A stretch of 56,290 nucleotides of DNA from Proteromonas lacertae (taxonomy: Eukaryota; Sar; Bigyra; Opalinata; Proteromonadidae). Made by a program: the position numbers and the translations under genes. Shown here in pieces: positions 19,091 through 26,442 of this stretch. The notes beneath the pieces are model-generated. The model made no database searches and was not told where the DNA came from. It saw nothing but the letters and a program-made list of their open reading frames with translations. Each line of letters starts with the position of its first letter. Within the stretch, counting starts at the first letter, position 1. The stretch spans positions 1 through 56,290 of the forward strand of contig NGBS01000298.1 in the NCBI GenBank assembly GCA_002245135.1. Direction: 5' to 3'.

Positions 19091-19164
19091 GGTAAATAAC
19101 AGGATTTGAACCTGCGACCTACAATACCACAAATTGTCACTCTACCAACTGAGTTATATTCACC
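19091..19164 (-). tRNA. trnH: tRNA-His(GUG), IR copy 2
   Basis: Acceptor GTGAATA/TATTTAC plus an encoded extra G at -1 facing C73, the histidine identity pair. Anticodon stem ACAAT/ATTGT with loop TTGTGGT (anticodon GTG). Confidence 0.93.
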
Positions 19165-19171
19165 TTAATTA

Positions 19172-19306
19172 TTATTTTATTTTCTTTAAAATAATATCTT
19201 TAACAATTATAAAATTATTAAAATAAAAAACACGAGGTATAATAGAAATAGAATAATCTTTTTGAATTAAAAAAGTATTATAATTTTTTAATTTTTTAAA
19301 TTTCAT
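19172..19306 (-). CDS. orf44, hypothetical small basic protein
   Basis: A 44-codon ATG-to-TAA frame filling the only gap in the tRNA cluster between trnL(UAG) and trnH, with 11 and 7 nt to its neighbours. The product is strongly basic at the N-terminus (MKFKKLKNYN), has a central IPRVFYFNNF segment and ends in DIILKKIK. It contains 10 Lys and no Cys or Trp. It includes two Arg/Pro codons (CCT, CGT) that are rare in random A+T spacer, and the spacer has no other visible role. It could be a very short, diverged ribosomal protein, but I recognise no family. The frame is identical in all three copies. Confidence 0.42.
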   Translation of the reverse strand: MKFKKLKNYNTFLIQKDYSISIIPRVFYFNNFIIVKDIILKKIK

Positions 19307-19317
19307 AACATAAAAAC

Positions 19318-19391
19318 TACCAGAAAGAGGACTTGAACCCCCAGAAACTGCAACCTAAATACAGTATGTTTACCAATTACATCATTCTGGT
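19318..19391 (-). tRNA. trnL: tRNA-Leu(UAG) with short variable region, IR copy 2
   Basis: Acceptor ACCAGAA/TTCTGGT, D-stem ATGT/ACAT, anticodon stem CTGTA/TGCAG with loop TTTAGGT (anticodon TAG), T-stem GGGGG/CCTCT with wobble pairs, discriminator A. The variable region is only 5 nt, whereas Leu tRNAs are normally class II with a long arm. The fold is otherwise good, so I keep the Leu call from the anticodon. Confidence 0.83.
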
Positions 19392-19393
19392 AA

Positions 19394-19465
19394 TGCGAAT
19401 AATGAGAATCGAACCCATATACGCTGTTTGGAAGACAACTTATCTAACCATTGATATATATTCGC
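19394..19465 (-). tRNA. trnG: tRNA-Gly(UCC), IR copy 2
   Basis: Acceptor GCGAATA/TATTCGC, anticodon stem GTTGT/ACAGC with loop CTTCCAA (anticodon TCC), T-stem ATGGG/CTCAT, discriminator A. Confidence 0.9.
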
Positions 19466-19471
19466 AAATAA

Positions 19472-19556
19472 CGGAAAGAATGGGACTTGAACCCATAAGA
19501 CAAAAAATGTCGGCAGTTTAGCAAACTGCTGCTATAACCAATTAAGCAACCCTTCC
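19472..19556 (-). tRNA. trnS: tRNA-Ser(GCU), IR copy 2
   Basis: A class II tRNA of 85 nt. Acceptor GGAAGGG/TCTTTCC, anticodon stem GCAGT/ACTGC with loop TTGCTAA (anticodon GCT), long variable arm GACATTTTTTGTC, T-stem ATGGG/CCCAT, discriminator G. Confidence 0.93.
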
Positions 19557-19578
19557 ATTGTATTTATATAAAAAAAAA

Positions 19579-19651
19579 TAAGCCAGGCAGGACTTGAACC
19601 TACAATGACACCGTTATGAGCGGCATGCTTTAACCATTAAGCTACAAGCTC
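19579..19651 (-). tRNA. tRNA with CAU anticodon (b), IR copy 2
   Basis: D-stem GCTT/AAGC, anticodon stem TGCCG/CGGTG with loop CTCATAA, T-stem GTAGG/CCTGC. The acceptor GAGCTTG/CTGGCTT contains one T-T mismatch and two G-U pairs. Three CAU tRNAs exist here, as expected for initiator Met, elongator Met and an Ile tRNA whose C34 is modified to lysidine. I cannot decide between elongator Met and Ile for this one. Confidence 0.82.
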
Positions 19652-19658
19652 CACGCAA

Positions 19659-19739
19659 TATCTATCACAGGATTTGAACCTGCACCCCAAAGGAGAAGAT
19701 TTTAAGTCTTCCGTGTCTAACCAATTCCACCAGACAGAC
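19659..19739 (-). tRNA. trnL: tRNA-Leu(UAA), IR copy 2
   Basis: A class II tRNA of 81 nt. Acceptor GTCTGTC/GATAGAT with G-U pairs, anticodon stem GAAGA/TCTTC with loop CTTAAAA (anticodon TAA), variable arm TCCTTTGGGG, T-stem GCAGG/CCTGT, discriminator A. It reads the very abundant UUA codon. Confidence 0.92.
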
Positions 19740-19778
19740 AAATATAAATAAATATTTATAAAAAAATATAATTAATAA

Positions 19779-20372
19779 TTAATATACAAAAAAAATAGCA
19801 TTTTCAACACAACGAGAAAGTTGTTGAGAAGTATTTTGCCATTTACGAACATATTGATTTTTTTTTAAACTTAATAAAATAGCACCAATCATCGCAATTA
19901 ATAAAATAATACCAGATATAATAAAATATACAGCAAAATAAGTATAAGCAATTTGTCCAATCATTCTTATATTATCAATATTAATAATTTTTAAAAACCA
20001 ATTCATATAATTTAAATTAGAATTTTCATTTAAAAATACCATAAAAACATCATTATTTTTAAAAATATCAATAAAAAAGATAAAAAGAACAACAAAACAG
20101 AAAACAGGAATAAATTTAAAATTTCCAAAATCTTCTGTTTTTAATTGAATCATCATAATTACGAATAAAAATAAAACAGTAATAGCTCCTAAATAAATAA
20201 TTAAAAATATTAATGAAATAAAATCAACACCTAATAATAATAATAAACACATAACATTAAAAAAAGAAAAAATTAAAAATAACACAGAATAAATTGCATT
20301 ATTAACGGATACAACCATTATTAAAGAAATTAATAATAAACTAGCAAAAAGATTAAAAAAAATATTAGACAT
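19779..20372 (-). CDS. nad6: NADH dehydrogenase (complex I) subunit 6
   Basis: A membrane-arm subunit (NuoJ family) whose third helix changes shape in coupling quinone reduction to proton transfer. 197 residues, normal length, with five hydrophobic segments. The conserved helix-3 region is visible as LLGVDFISLIFLIIYLGAITVLFLFVIMM at about 46-74, including the YLGAITVLFLF signature. A loop with charged residues separates TM4 and TM5. The C-terminus is basic, then ends hydrophobically. Start ATG lies 14 nt after trnP. In IR copy 1 the frame is disrupted by T-run indels. Confidence 0.96.
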   Translation of the reverse strand: MSNIFFNLFASLLLISLIMVVSVNNAIYSVLFLIFSFFNVMCLLLLLGVDFISLIFLIIYLGAITVLFLFVIMMIQLKTEDFGNFKFIPVFCFVVLFIFFIDIFKNNDVFMVFLNENSNLNYMNWFLKIINIDNIRMIGQIAYTYFAVYFIISGIILLIAMIGAILLSLKKNQYVRKWQNTSQQLSRCVENAIFFVY

Positions 20373-20386
20373 ATAAAAAATTTACC

Positions 20387-20459
20387 TCAGAACGGTAGGA
20401 TTCGAACCTACGAACTTTTACACCCAAAGCAAATATGTTACCAACTACACTACGCTCTG
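20387..20459 (-). tRNA. trnP: tRNA-Pro(UGG), IR copy 2
   Basis: Acceptor CAGAGCG/CGTTCTG, anticodon stem TTTGC/GTAAA with loop TTTGGGT (anticodon TGG), T-stem GTAGG/CCTAC, discriminator A. Confidence 0.92.
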
Positions 20460-20469
20460 TAAAAATAAA

Positions 20470-20542
20470 TAACGAGAGAGGGATTTGAACCCACGATATA
20501 TGATTTATGATTCCATCGTTCTAACCACTAAACTATCTCGTT
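20470..20542 (-). tRNA. tRNA with CAU anticodon (a), IR copy 2
   Basis: Acceptor AACGAGA/TCTCGTT is perfect. The anticodon loop ATCATAA gives CAU, on an anticodon stem closed by an A-A mismatch (ATGGA/ATCAT). The T-stem has one T-T mismatch. It is either elongator tRNA-Met or the lysidine-type tRNA-Ile for AUA codons; the sequence alone does not settle it. Confidence 0.8.
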
Positions 20543-20576
20543 ATACAATTTATATAAATTATAAATAATTAAACAA

Positions 20577-20942
20577 TTATTCCCATTCTAAAGCTCCTTT
20601 ACGCCATTCATAAAAGAAACCAATTGTAATAATAATTAAATAAATAATTACAATAAATAAACCAAAATCTGTTAAAACATCAAAAGATATAGCCCATGGA
20701 AATAAAAATGAAATTTCTAAATCAAAAATAATAAATAAAATAGCAACTAAATAATATTGAATATTAAAACTTTCACGAGAATCTCCAAATGGATCAAAAC
20801 CACATTCATAAGCAGCTACTTTATTAATTTCAGGTTGTTGGGTAGCTAAAACATAAGAAGCTCCAAAAATAATTATAGAAAGAATAAGACTTGCTACAAG
20901 ATAAATAAATAATGCAAAAAAATTATAATAAACAAAATTCAT
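20577..20942 (-). CDS. nad3: NADH dehydrogenase (complex I) subunit 3
   Basis: A small membrane subunit (NuoA family) whose loop lies beside the quinone tunnel. 121 residues, typical length, with three hydrophobic helices (about 10-33, 62-84 and 93-111). The loop signature YECGFDPFG at 45-53 carries the conserved Cys that is exposed in the active/deactive transition. FDLEISFLFPW at about 73-83 supplies the second conserved acidic pair. It ends EWRKGALEWE, the usual Nad3 terminus. It lies between trnD (8 nt) and trn(CAU)-a (34 nt). Confidence 0.98.
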   Translation of the reverse strand: MNFVYYNFFALFIYLVASLILSIIIFGASYVLATQQPEINKVAAYECGFDPFGDSRESFNIQYYLVAILFIIFDLEISFLFPWAISFDVLTDFGLFIVIIYLIIITIGFFYEWRKGALEWE

Positions 20943-20950
20943 AATTAAAA

Positions 20951-21023
20951 CGGAAAAGACGGGATTTGAACCCGCGACATTTACAATGACAATGTAATGC
21001 TCTAACCACTAAGCAACTCTTCC
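20951..21023 (-). tRNA. trnD: tRNA-Asp(GUC), IR copy 2
   Basis: Acceptor GGAAGAG/CTTTTCC, anticodon stem TTACA/TGTAA with loop TTGTCAT (anticodon GTC), T-stem GCGGG/CCCGT, discriminator G. Confidence 0.93.
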
Positions 21024-21026
21024 AAA

Positions 21027-21100
21027 CTCCCTAAATTGGATTTGAACCAATAACCACCCGATTAACAGTCGAAAGCTCTAACCAATTGAGCTATTAGAGA
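21027..21100 (-). tRNA. trnN: tRNA-Asn(GUU), IR copy 2
   Basis: Acceptor TCTCTAA/TTAGGGA, D-stem GCTC/GAGC, anticodon loop CTGTTAA (anticodon GTT), T-stem ATTGG/CCAAT, discriminator G. Confidence 0.92.
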
Positions 21101-21114
21101 TATATGTTTAAATT

Positions 21115-21513
21115 TTAAACATTAAATTTTTTAGTTCCATATTTAGAACGTGCATTTTTTCTATCTTTAACGCCATTAAAATCAAGAACACCTCTGATTA
21201 AATGATAACGAACACCAGGTAAATCTTTTACGCGTCCCCCTCTAAATAAAACATTTGAATTTGCTTGTAAATTATTTCCTATCCCAGGTATATAAGTTAA
21301 AACATTTATTTTTTTAAAACTAAAAATAGATAATTTTTTAATAAAACCTACATTAGCAACTTTACGTTTAGCTGAATTAGGTTTTTTAGGATTTTTAATA
21401 AAAATTCTAAAGCAAATTGCTCTTTTTTGTGGTTGATTAATTAATAAAGGTGCTTTAATTTTATGAAGTTTTGGAATTCGAGGATTTTTAATTAATTGAG
21501 AAAATGTGGGCAT
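21115..21513 (-). CDS. rps12: Small-subunit ribosomal protein S12 (uS12)
   Basis: A decoding-centre protein of the small subunit. 132 residues, only slightly longer than usual. Motifs run in family order: [10 protein letters not shown] at 6-15, [16 protein letters not shown] at about 40-55 (canonical PKKPNSAxRKVARV), the PGIGNNLQ loop (canonical PGIGHNLQ), and [19 protein letters not shown] (canonical [18 protein letters not shown]). The Lys of KPNSA that contacts the A site is retained. It follows trnE by 8 nt and precedes trnN by 14 nt. The frame is intact in copies 2 and 3 and disrupted only near the contig end in copy 1. Confidence 0.98.
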   Translation of the reverse strand: MPTFSQLIKNPRIPKLHKIKAPLLINQPQKRAICFRIFIKNPKKPNSAKRKVANVGFIKKLSIFSFKKINVLTYIPGIGNNLQANSNVLFRGGRVKDLPGVRYHLIRGVLDFNGVKDRKNARSKYGTKKFNV

Positions 21514-21521
21514 AATTATAA

Positions 21522-21593
21522 TATCTCTTGCAAGATTTGAACTTGCCTACTGACCTTGAAAAGATCATGTCCTAACCACTAGACGAAAAAGAC
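21522..21593 (-). tRNA. trnE: tRNA-Glu(UUC), IR copy 2
   Basis: Acceptor GTCTTTT/AAGAGAT opening with a G-U pair, anticodon stem TGATC/GGTCA with loop TTTTCAA (anticodon TTC), T-stem GCAAG/CTTGC, discriminator A. Confidence 0.9.
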
Positions 21594-21641
21594 ATTAATT
21601 TTATAAAATATAATTTATATATATTTTATAAAAAAATAAAA

Positions 21642-21712
21642 CAGGAGAAAAGAGATTCGAACTCTTATCAATAACTTTGGAGGTTCTCATTCTACCATTA
21701 AACTATTCTCCT
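21642..21712 (-). tRNA. trnW: tRNA-Trp(CCA), IR copy 2
   Basis: Acceptor AGGAGAA/TTCTCCT (read with the flanking T-arm GAGTTCGAATCTC), anticodon stem AGAAC/GTTAT with one mismatch and loop CTCCAAA. U33 followed by CCA and A37 gives Trp, not Gly(UCC). Discriminator G. It reads UGG only, consistent with the standard code. Confidence 0.87.
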
Positions 21713-21737
21713 ACCAATAAAATATGGTTAAACTTCT

Positions 21738-22388
21738 TTAAAATTTAATATTAGATCTATGAATACAAGCAATTTTATCAATTTCATTTTTTAAATAAAC
21801 ACTACGTCCACAAGAATAATAAGCTAATAATAATTCTTCATATAATTTTGAAGCAAAATCAAAACTATTTTTATGTAAAACTGCACTTTTAAATAAAAAT
21901 GTACAACCTTTTAAACATCTAGTATTTAAATTAAGAGGAACAGGTATAACTGTAATAATATTAAGTAAATCAAAAGAATTCTTATTATTAGAATTTTTAC
22001 TATCTGTAAATTGTTGTTTATTTAATAATATAGAATGATCTTTAATTAAATCTTGAAAAGAAACTACAGTATATTCTTTTTTATTTTTTAAAATTAATTT
22101 AAAAGATGGCATAACATTAATAAAAGCTTGATTTAATATACATAAGCTAGATTCTTGTTGAGAAAATAAAATAGAATTTTTAGTTAAAGAAGTTTTTTTT
22201 AATAAAAACAGAAGACGATATATAATAGATTCTGCTAAAACTTTATTACCAGTTTTATTTAAATAATTTAAAAAAAGAATAAGAATATATTTTTTTTTAA
22301 AATTACATTTTAAAAAAGTAATTTTTTCATATAAAATTTCATTAAAAACACTTTTTTCAAAATTACAATTATTTAAAAAAGAAGTCAT
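21738..22388 (-). CDS. rps7: Small-subunit ribosomal protein S7 (uS7)
   Basis: A head protein that nucleates assembly of the 3' domain of rns. 216 residues, longer than the bacterial ~155 because of an insert around 120-140 rich in Asn, Ser and Lys. Recognition rests on NKTGNKVLAESIIYRLLFLL at about 45-64 (family: GKKxxAexIxY..L), ALINQAFINVMPSFKLI-like core (family: A.xNxxPxxEv), and the C-terminal SFDFASKLYEELLLAYYSCGRSVYLKNEI (family: xxxxLAxELxdAxxxxGxAxkKRe). It starts 2 nt after rpl5 ends. In bacteria rps12-rps7 are adjacent in that order; here the order is rps7-trnW-trnE-rps12. Confidence 0.88.
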   Translation of the reverse strand: MTSFLNNCNFEKSVFNEILYEKITFLKCNFKKKYILILFLNYLNKTGNKVLAESIIYRLLFLLKKTSLTKNSILFSQQESSLCILNQAFINVMPSFKLILKNKKEYTVVSFQDLIKDHSILLNKQQFTDSKNSNNKNSFDLLNIITVIPVPLNLNTRCLKGCTFLFKSAVLHKNSFDFASKLYEELLLAYYSCGRSVYLKNEIDKIACIHRSNIKF

Positions 22389-22389
22389 A

Positions 22390-22932
22390 TTAAATATTAA
22401 AAGAACTAATTAATAAATTTAAAAAAGAACTATTTGTTGAATTAGTAACAAAAGTAATATTTAGAGTTTCATTGCGAATTAAAACAAAATTATAAATATT
22501 TAAATAAATTTCAGGAAATAAAAATAAATTATTTAGATTATAAGTAAAAGTATTTTTATTATTTTTTAAATATTTAAAATTTAAAGTATTTGGAGATAAA
22601 AATGTAAACAAATAAGAAATAAATAAAAACATAGTATTTTTACGTAAAGATATTTTATAACTAACTAAATTATAAGTTTTATTTTTATTTTTTTGTATAT
22701 CTTGAGTTGAAATAAATTTACCAAATTGATTTGTAATTAAAAAAGAAGTAAAAATACACATAAGTTTTTTTTTTTTTTCAGAAATTGAATCATTTGTATT
22801 TTTAAAATTAAAATATAATATAATTTGTTTTAATTTAACAATCTCCATATAATTTTTACAAAAACATTTTAAATATAAATCAAATTGAACAATATTATAA
22901 TAATAATAATTATAAATATTTCTGGAAAACAT
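22390..22932 (-). CDS. rpl5: Large-subunit ribosomal protein L5 (uL5)
   Basis: A central-protuberance protein. 180 residues, normal length, but with low conservation. Support comes from position directly after rpl14 and from the family layout. A ...SFLITNQFGKFISTQDI segment (family: L...TGQKP..T.A) is followed by VSYKISLRKNTMFLFISYLF (family: iGckVTLRgxxMxxFLdrl), then NNLFLFPEI (family: FPEI) and LNITFVTNSTNSSFLNLLIS (family: LDIxIVTTAkTdeEaraLL) at the C-terminus. The order rpl14-rpl5 is a remnant of the spc operon, with rpl24 lost between them. Confidence 0.87.
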   Translation of the reverse strand: MFSRNIYNYYYYNIVQFDLYLKCFCKNYMEIVKLKQIILYFNFKNTNDSISEKKKKLMCIFTSFLITNQFGKFISTQDIQKNKNKTYNLVSYKISLRKNTMFLFISYLFTFLSPNTLNFKYLKNNKNTFTYNLNNLFLFPEIYLNIYNFVLIRNETLNITFVTNSTNSSFLNLLISSFNI

Positions 22933-22936
22933 TTTA

Positions 22937-23317
22937 TTAAATAAGACAAGAAGCTAATGAAATAATTTTCAAATATTTTTTTAAGCGTAATTCTTTATTA
23001 ACTATACCAAAAATACGAGTACCCAAAGGTGTATTATCCTTTTTAGGATCAAAAAGAATAACAGAATTATTTGAAAATTTAATAAAAGATCCATTAAATC
23101 TTCTTAAATTAATTTTTTGTCGTAAAACAAGAGCAGTATAAATATCACCTTTTTTTATTTTTAAAGAACCTCTTTTACGTAAAGATCTAATAGAAACTTT
23201 TGCTTTTTCATTAAAAAAAGTTGCATTATGTTTTAATTTATTAGGAAATTTAAAACAAAATACTGTTTTAGCACCAGAATTATCAGCTACTTTTAAAATA
23301 GTATTCATTTGTATCAT
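22937..23317 (-). CDS. rpl14: Large-subunit ribosomal protein L14 (uL14)
   Basis: A protein at the subunit interface. 126 residues, normal. The first residues MIQMNTILKVADNSGAKTVFC match the family start MIQxxTxLxVADNSGAkxxxC. Later come an RSLRKRGSLKIKKGDIYTALVLRQK basic stretch and the C-terminal NNSVILFDPKKDNTPLGTRIFGIVNKELR (family: NAxVLInxxxxPxGTRIFGPVxRELR). A second ATG lies at codon 4, but MIQM at the start fits the family. It lies 16 nt after nad1 and 4 nt before rpl5. Confidence 0.97.
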   Translation of the reverse strand: MIQMNTILKVADNSGAKTVFCFKFPNKLKHNATFFNEKAKVSIRSLRKRGSLKIKKGDIYTALVLRQKINLRRFNGSFIKFSNNSVILFDPKKDNTPLGTRIFGIVNKELRLKKYLKIISLASCLI

Positions 23318-23333
23318 AATTTATTAATAATAA

Positions 23334-24344
23334 TTATATAATAAATATACAATGATTAATTAAACCAATTAGAATGCTAACAGTTACAAGTACAGCAAGA
23401 GCTAAAGGTAAAAAACTTTTCCAACCAATTCTCATTAATTGATCATAACGATAACGTGGATAAGCACCACGAACAAGTATAAAAAAAACAATAAGTATTA
23501 CAATTTTAATAGCAAATAGTAAATAACCTTGAATACAAGAAATAAAAAACCAACCTCCTAAAAATAAAATAGAAAAGAATCCACTCATAAAAATCATATT
23601 TCCGTATTCACCTAAAAAGAATAAAGCATATCCCATAGCTGAGTATTCAACATTATATCCAGCAACTAATTCACCTTCAGCTTCAGGTAAATCAAAAGGA
23701 TGACGACTTGTTTCAGCTAACATACAAATAGCAAATATAAAACAAAGAGGAAATAAAGGAAAACAAAACCAAATAAATTCTTGTGCTAAAACAATATTTG
23801 TTAAATTTAAAGAAGAAGCACATAAAACAATAGAAATTAAAATTAAACCAATAGAAACTTCATATGAAATCATTTGAGCAGTTGAACGTAATCCACCTAA
23901 AAATGCATATCTACTATTACTTGCCCAACCTGATAAAATAATACCATAAACAGATAAAGAAGAAACAGCATAAATAAATAAAACACCAATATTTAAATCA
24001 ACAAAAACAACACCTTTAGCAAAAGGAATAACAGCCCATACAAATAAACTTAAAGTAAAAGTAAGAATAGGTGCAAGAATAAAAACGAAAATATTAGCAT
24101 TACTTGGTAAAATGGTTTCTTTTAATAAAAGTTTAGCACCATCAGCTAAAGGTTGAATTAATCCAAAAGCACCAACAACTTTAGGTCCTTTTCTTCTTTG
24201 AATACCACCTAATACTTTACGTTCAGCAAGAGTTAAATAAGCAACTCCAACAAGAGTAAATATAATTATTAAAAGAAATTTAACAACAATATAAATAATA
24301 TATAAAAGTAAATTTATAAAATTACTTGAAAAAAAGCTTAACAT
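23334..24344 (-). CDS. nad1: NADH dehydrogenase (complex I) subunit 1
   Basis: The membrane subunit (NuoH family) forming most of the quinone tunnel between the peripheral and membrane arms. 336 residues, typical, with eight hydrophobic helices. The loop-1 signature [16 protein letters not shown] at 39-54 and [16 protein letters not shown] just after are almost canonical. The central loop [25 protein letters not shown] carries the conserved acidic residues of the E-channel. The C-terminus has [25 protein letters not shown], also canonical. It starts 3 nt after nad11, so both are probably on one transcript. Confidence 0.98.
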   Translation of the reverse strand: MLSFFSSNFINLLLYIIYIVVKFLLIIIFTLVGVAYLTLAERKVLGGIQRRKGPKVVGAFGLIQPLADGAKLLLKETILPSNANIFVFILAPILTFTLSLFVWAVIPFAKGVVFVDLNIGVLFIYAVSSLSVYGIILSGWASNSRYAFLGGLRSTAQMISYEVSIGLILISIVLCASSLNLTNIVLAQEFIWFCFPLFPLCFIFAICMLAETSRHPFDLPEAEGELVAGYNVEYSAMGYALFFLGEYGNMIFMSGFFSILFLGGWFFISCIQGYLLFAIKIVILIVFFILVRGAYPRYRYDQLMRIGWKSFLPLALAVLVTVSILIGLINHCIFII

Positions 24345-24347
24345 TTT

Positions 24348-26423
24348 TTAATAAAAATAATAAAAGTTTTTTATTCCTCTATTTTTAATTGATTTATTGT
24401 AAACATGACAAATATCACTCATAATTAAAGAATTAGCTGAAACATCATCACTTTGATAAAAAGAATAAATTTTTGGAACAAAATGAACATTATGAAGTAC
24501 TCCAAAAGGATGAACACTTGGTACCATAGAACTAAAAGCATGAGTTTGAACTTTATTTCTAATTTGACAATGAGGTAAATATCTTTCTATTAATTTAGGA
24601 AGATCTCTTCCATCTAAATTTAATTTTAAATTTAAACTAATACCTAAAGATAAGAAGATATCAAAATCGTGTCTACTTTTTCCAAATACTTTAGAAATAG
24701 GTAAAACAAATTGAGGTCTTCCTTCAATATTAACAAAAGTACCAGCTCTTTGGAATAAATACATATCAGGTAAAATAATATTAGCATATTTTACTAAATC
24801 AGTAGCAATAGATCCAATAAAAACAATAAATTTATTTTTTAAATAATCGCTATTAAAATGATCTACTGATAAAGTATGTGAATTGTCAGTATTAATTAAA
24901 AATAAATTTTTAATTTTTTTAGGATTTATAGGTAATCTATGATAAAAATTAATATCAAGATTACCAATAGTATTTGGTTTATTATATAAAATATTTACAA
25001 CACTTTCTGATTTAATTTGTTTTAAAAATGTTCTAAAAAAATCAAAACAATTATAATAACCTCTATCCATAAAAAAAGAAGAATTAAAAATAACATGATT
25101 AAATATATTATTTTTTCTAACAAAAACAGTAGTTAAAGAATTTTTACCTTCAACAAAATTAGTAAAAGCTTTCATATTAGAACTTAAATTATAAACAGCA
25201 TAATTTAAATTACAAAAAGTACCAATATTATAAAAATATGAATGACCATTTATATATTTTTTACGATATCTTAAATTTAAAACAGAAGCTTCATCTTTTA
25301 AATTACAACCAACAGTTAAACATACATGTAGTTTATCATCAATATCTGTAAATTTATTAAATCTATAGTTATTTCCAAAACCATTATTAACTTTTATAGG
25401 ATTATCAAAAGTAGAAATACCTAATTTATTAAAAAATTTTTTGATAATAATCATTGATTCACATTCTATATTATTATTCATAAATACACGAAATTCATTT
25501 CCATCAAAATTAGAATTAAATAAATTTTTTTTTAATAAAAAGAAGGCAAAATCCCAATTAATAGCTTTTAGAGAATTCATTGGAGATGTTATTCTATTAT
25601 GTAATAATCCGTCAAAATAAAAACGAGCTTTATCTGAAATCCAATCTTCATTTACTTCATCATTTATTCTTGGTATAATTCTATAAACAAAAGAACCTCT
25701 ACTATTTATAGAAATATTTGAACCTAATCCATCAGATAAGTCAATAAAAAAATCATGTACTAAATCCCAAGGTCTACTTTTAAAAGAATAAGGTTTTAAT
25801 GTTAAAGCTCCAACTGGACAAAGATCTGTTACATTTCCAGAAACTTCGGAATAAAAAAAACTATTAATATAATTCCCAATTTCCATAGAACTACCTCTTC
25901 CAGTTAAACCCCATAGTTCAAATCCAGCAATATCTTTAGCAAAACGTACACAACGTGTACAATGAATACAACGATTCATAGCAGTTTTAATAATAGGTCC
26001 ACAATTTTTATTCTCAAAACAATGTTTTCTATAAAAGTAACCACTAGTTGCATTACCAAACATATGTGAAATATCTTGTAATTCACATTCACCACCTTGA
26101 TCACAAACGGGACAATCTAATGGATGATTACATAAAATTAATTCTAGAACATTTTCTCTTAATTCTTGCATTGCTGTATATTTTTCACCAAGTAATAAAT
26201 GCATATTATTTCTAGCATGAGTTGCACAAGCAGGAGAAGCTTTTCTTTCTTTTTCTACTAAACATAAGCATGCTCTACAACTTCCAGCTAACATTAATTT
26301 TCTATGATAACAAAAATGTGGAATACTATAACCAGCTATATTTCCAAAAGATAATAGAGTTATTACGTCTATTTTATGATTTTTACTAAGACTAGCATAA
26401 ACTTTATCTAATTCTAGTTTCAT
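24348..26423 (-). CDS. nad11: NADH dehydrogenase (complex I) subunit 11, 75 kDa / NuoG type
   Basis: The iron-sulfur subunit of the peripheral arm, passing electrons from NADH toward quinone. 691 residues, so it keeps the C-terminal molybdopterin-oxidoreductase-like domain as well as the cluster domain. Cys38, 49, 52 and 66 fit the [2Fe-2S] site (HFCYHRKLMLAGSCRACL). His100, Cys104, 107 and 113 fit the His-ligated [4Fe-4S] site (HPLDCPVCDQGGEC). Cys152, 155, 158 and 202 fit the next [4Fe-4S] site (CIHCTRC ... LCPVGAL). The C-terminal domain retains a late PDMYLFQRAGTFVNIEGRPQ-type segment (family: RxGTFxNxEGRxQ). Some protist mtDNAs keep only the N-terminal half; this one does not. Confidence 0.98.
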   Translation of the reverse strand: MKLELDKVYASLSKNHKIDVITLLSFGNIAGYSIPHFCYHRKLMLAGSCRACLCLVEKERKASPACATHARNNMHLLLGEKYTAMQELRENVLELILCNHPLDCPVCDQGGECELQDISHMFGNATSGYFYRKHCFENKNCGPIIKTAMNRCIHCTRCVRFAKDIAGFELWGLTGRGSSMEIGNYINSFFYSEVSGNVTDLCPVGALTLKPYSFKSRPWDLVHDFFIDLSDGLGSNISINSRGSFVYRIIPRINDEVNEDWISDKARFYFDGLLHNRITSPMNSLKAINWDFAFFLLKKNLFNSNFDGNEFRVFMNNNIECESMIIIKKFFNKLGISTFDNPIKVNNGFGNNYRFNKFTDIDDKLHVCLTVGCNLKDEASVLNLRYRKKYINGHSYFYNIGTFCNLNYAVYNLSSNMKAFTNFVEGKNSLTTVFVRKNNIFNHVIFNSSFFMDRGYYNCFDFFRTFLKQIKSESVVNILYNKPNTIGNLDINFYHRLPINPKKIKNLFLINTDNSHTLSVDHFNSDYLKNKFIVFIGSIATDLVKYANIILPDMYLFQRAGTFVNIEGRPQFVLPISKVFGKSRHDFDIFLSLGISLNLKLNLDGRDLPKLIERYLPHCQIRNKVQTHAFSSMVPSVHPFGVLHNVHFVPKIYSFYQSDDVSANSLIMSDICHVYNKSIKNRGIKNFYYFY

Positions 26424-26442
26424 TTAATAATTTTAAGTTAAA

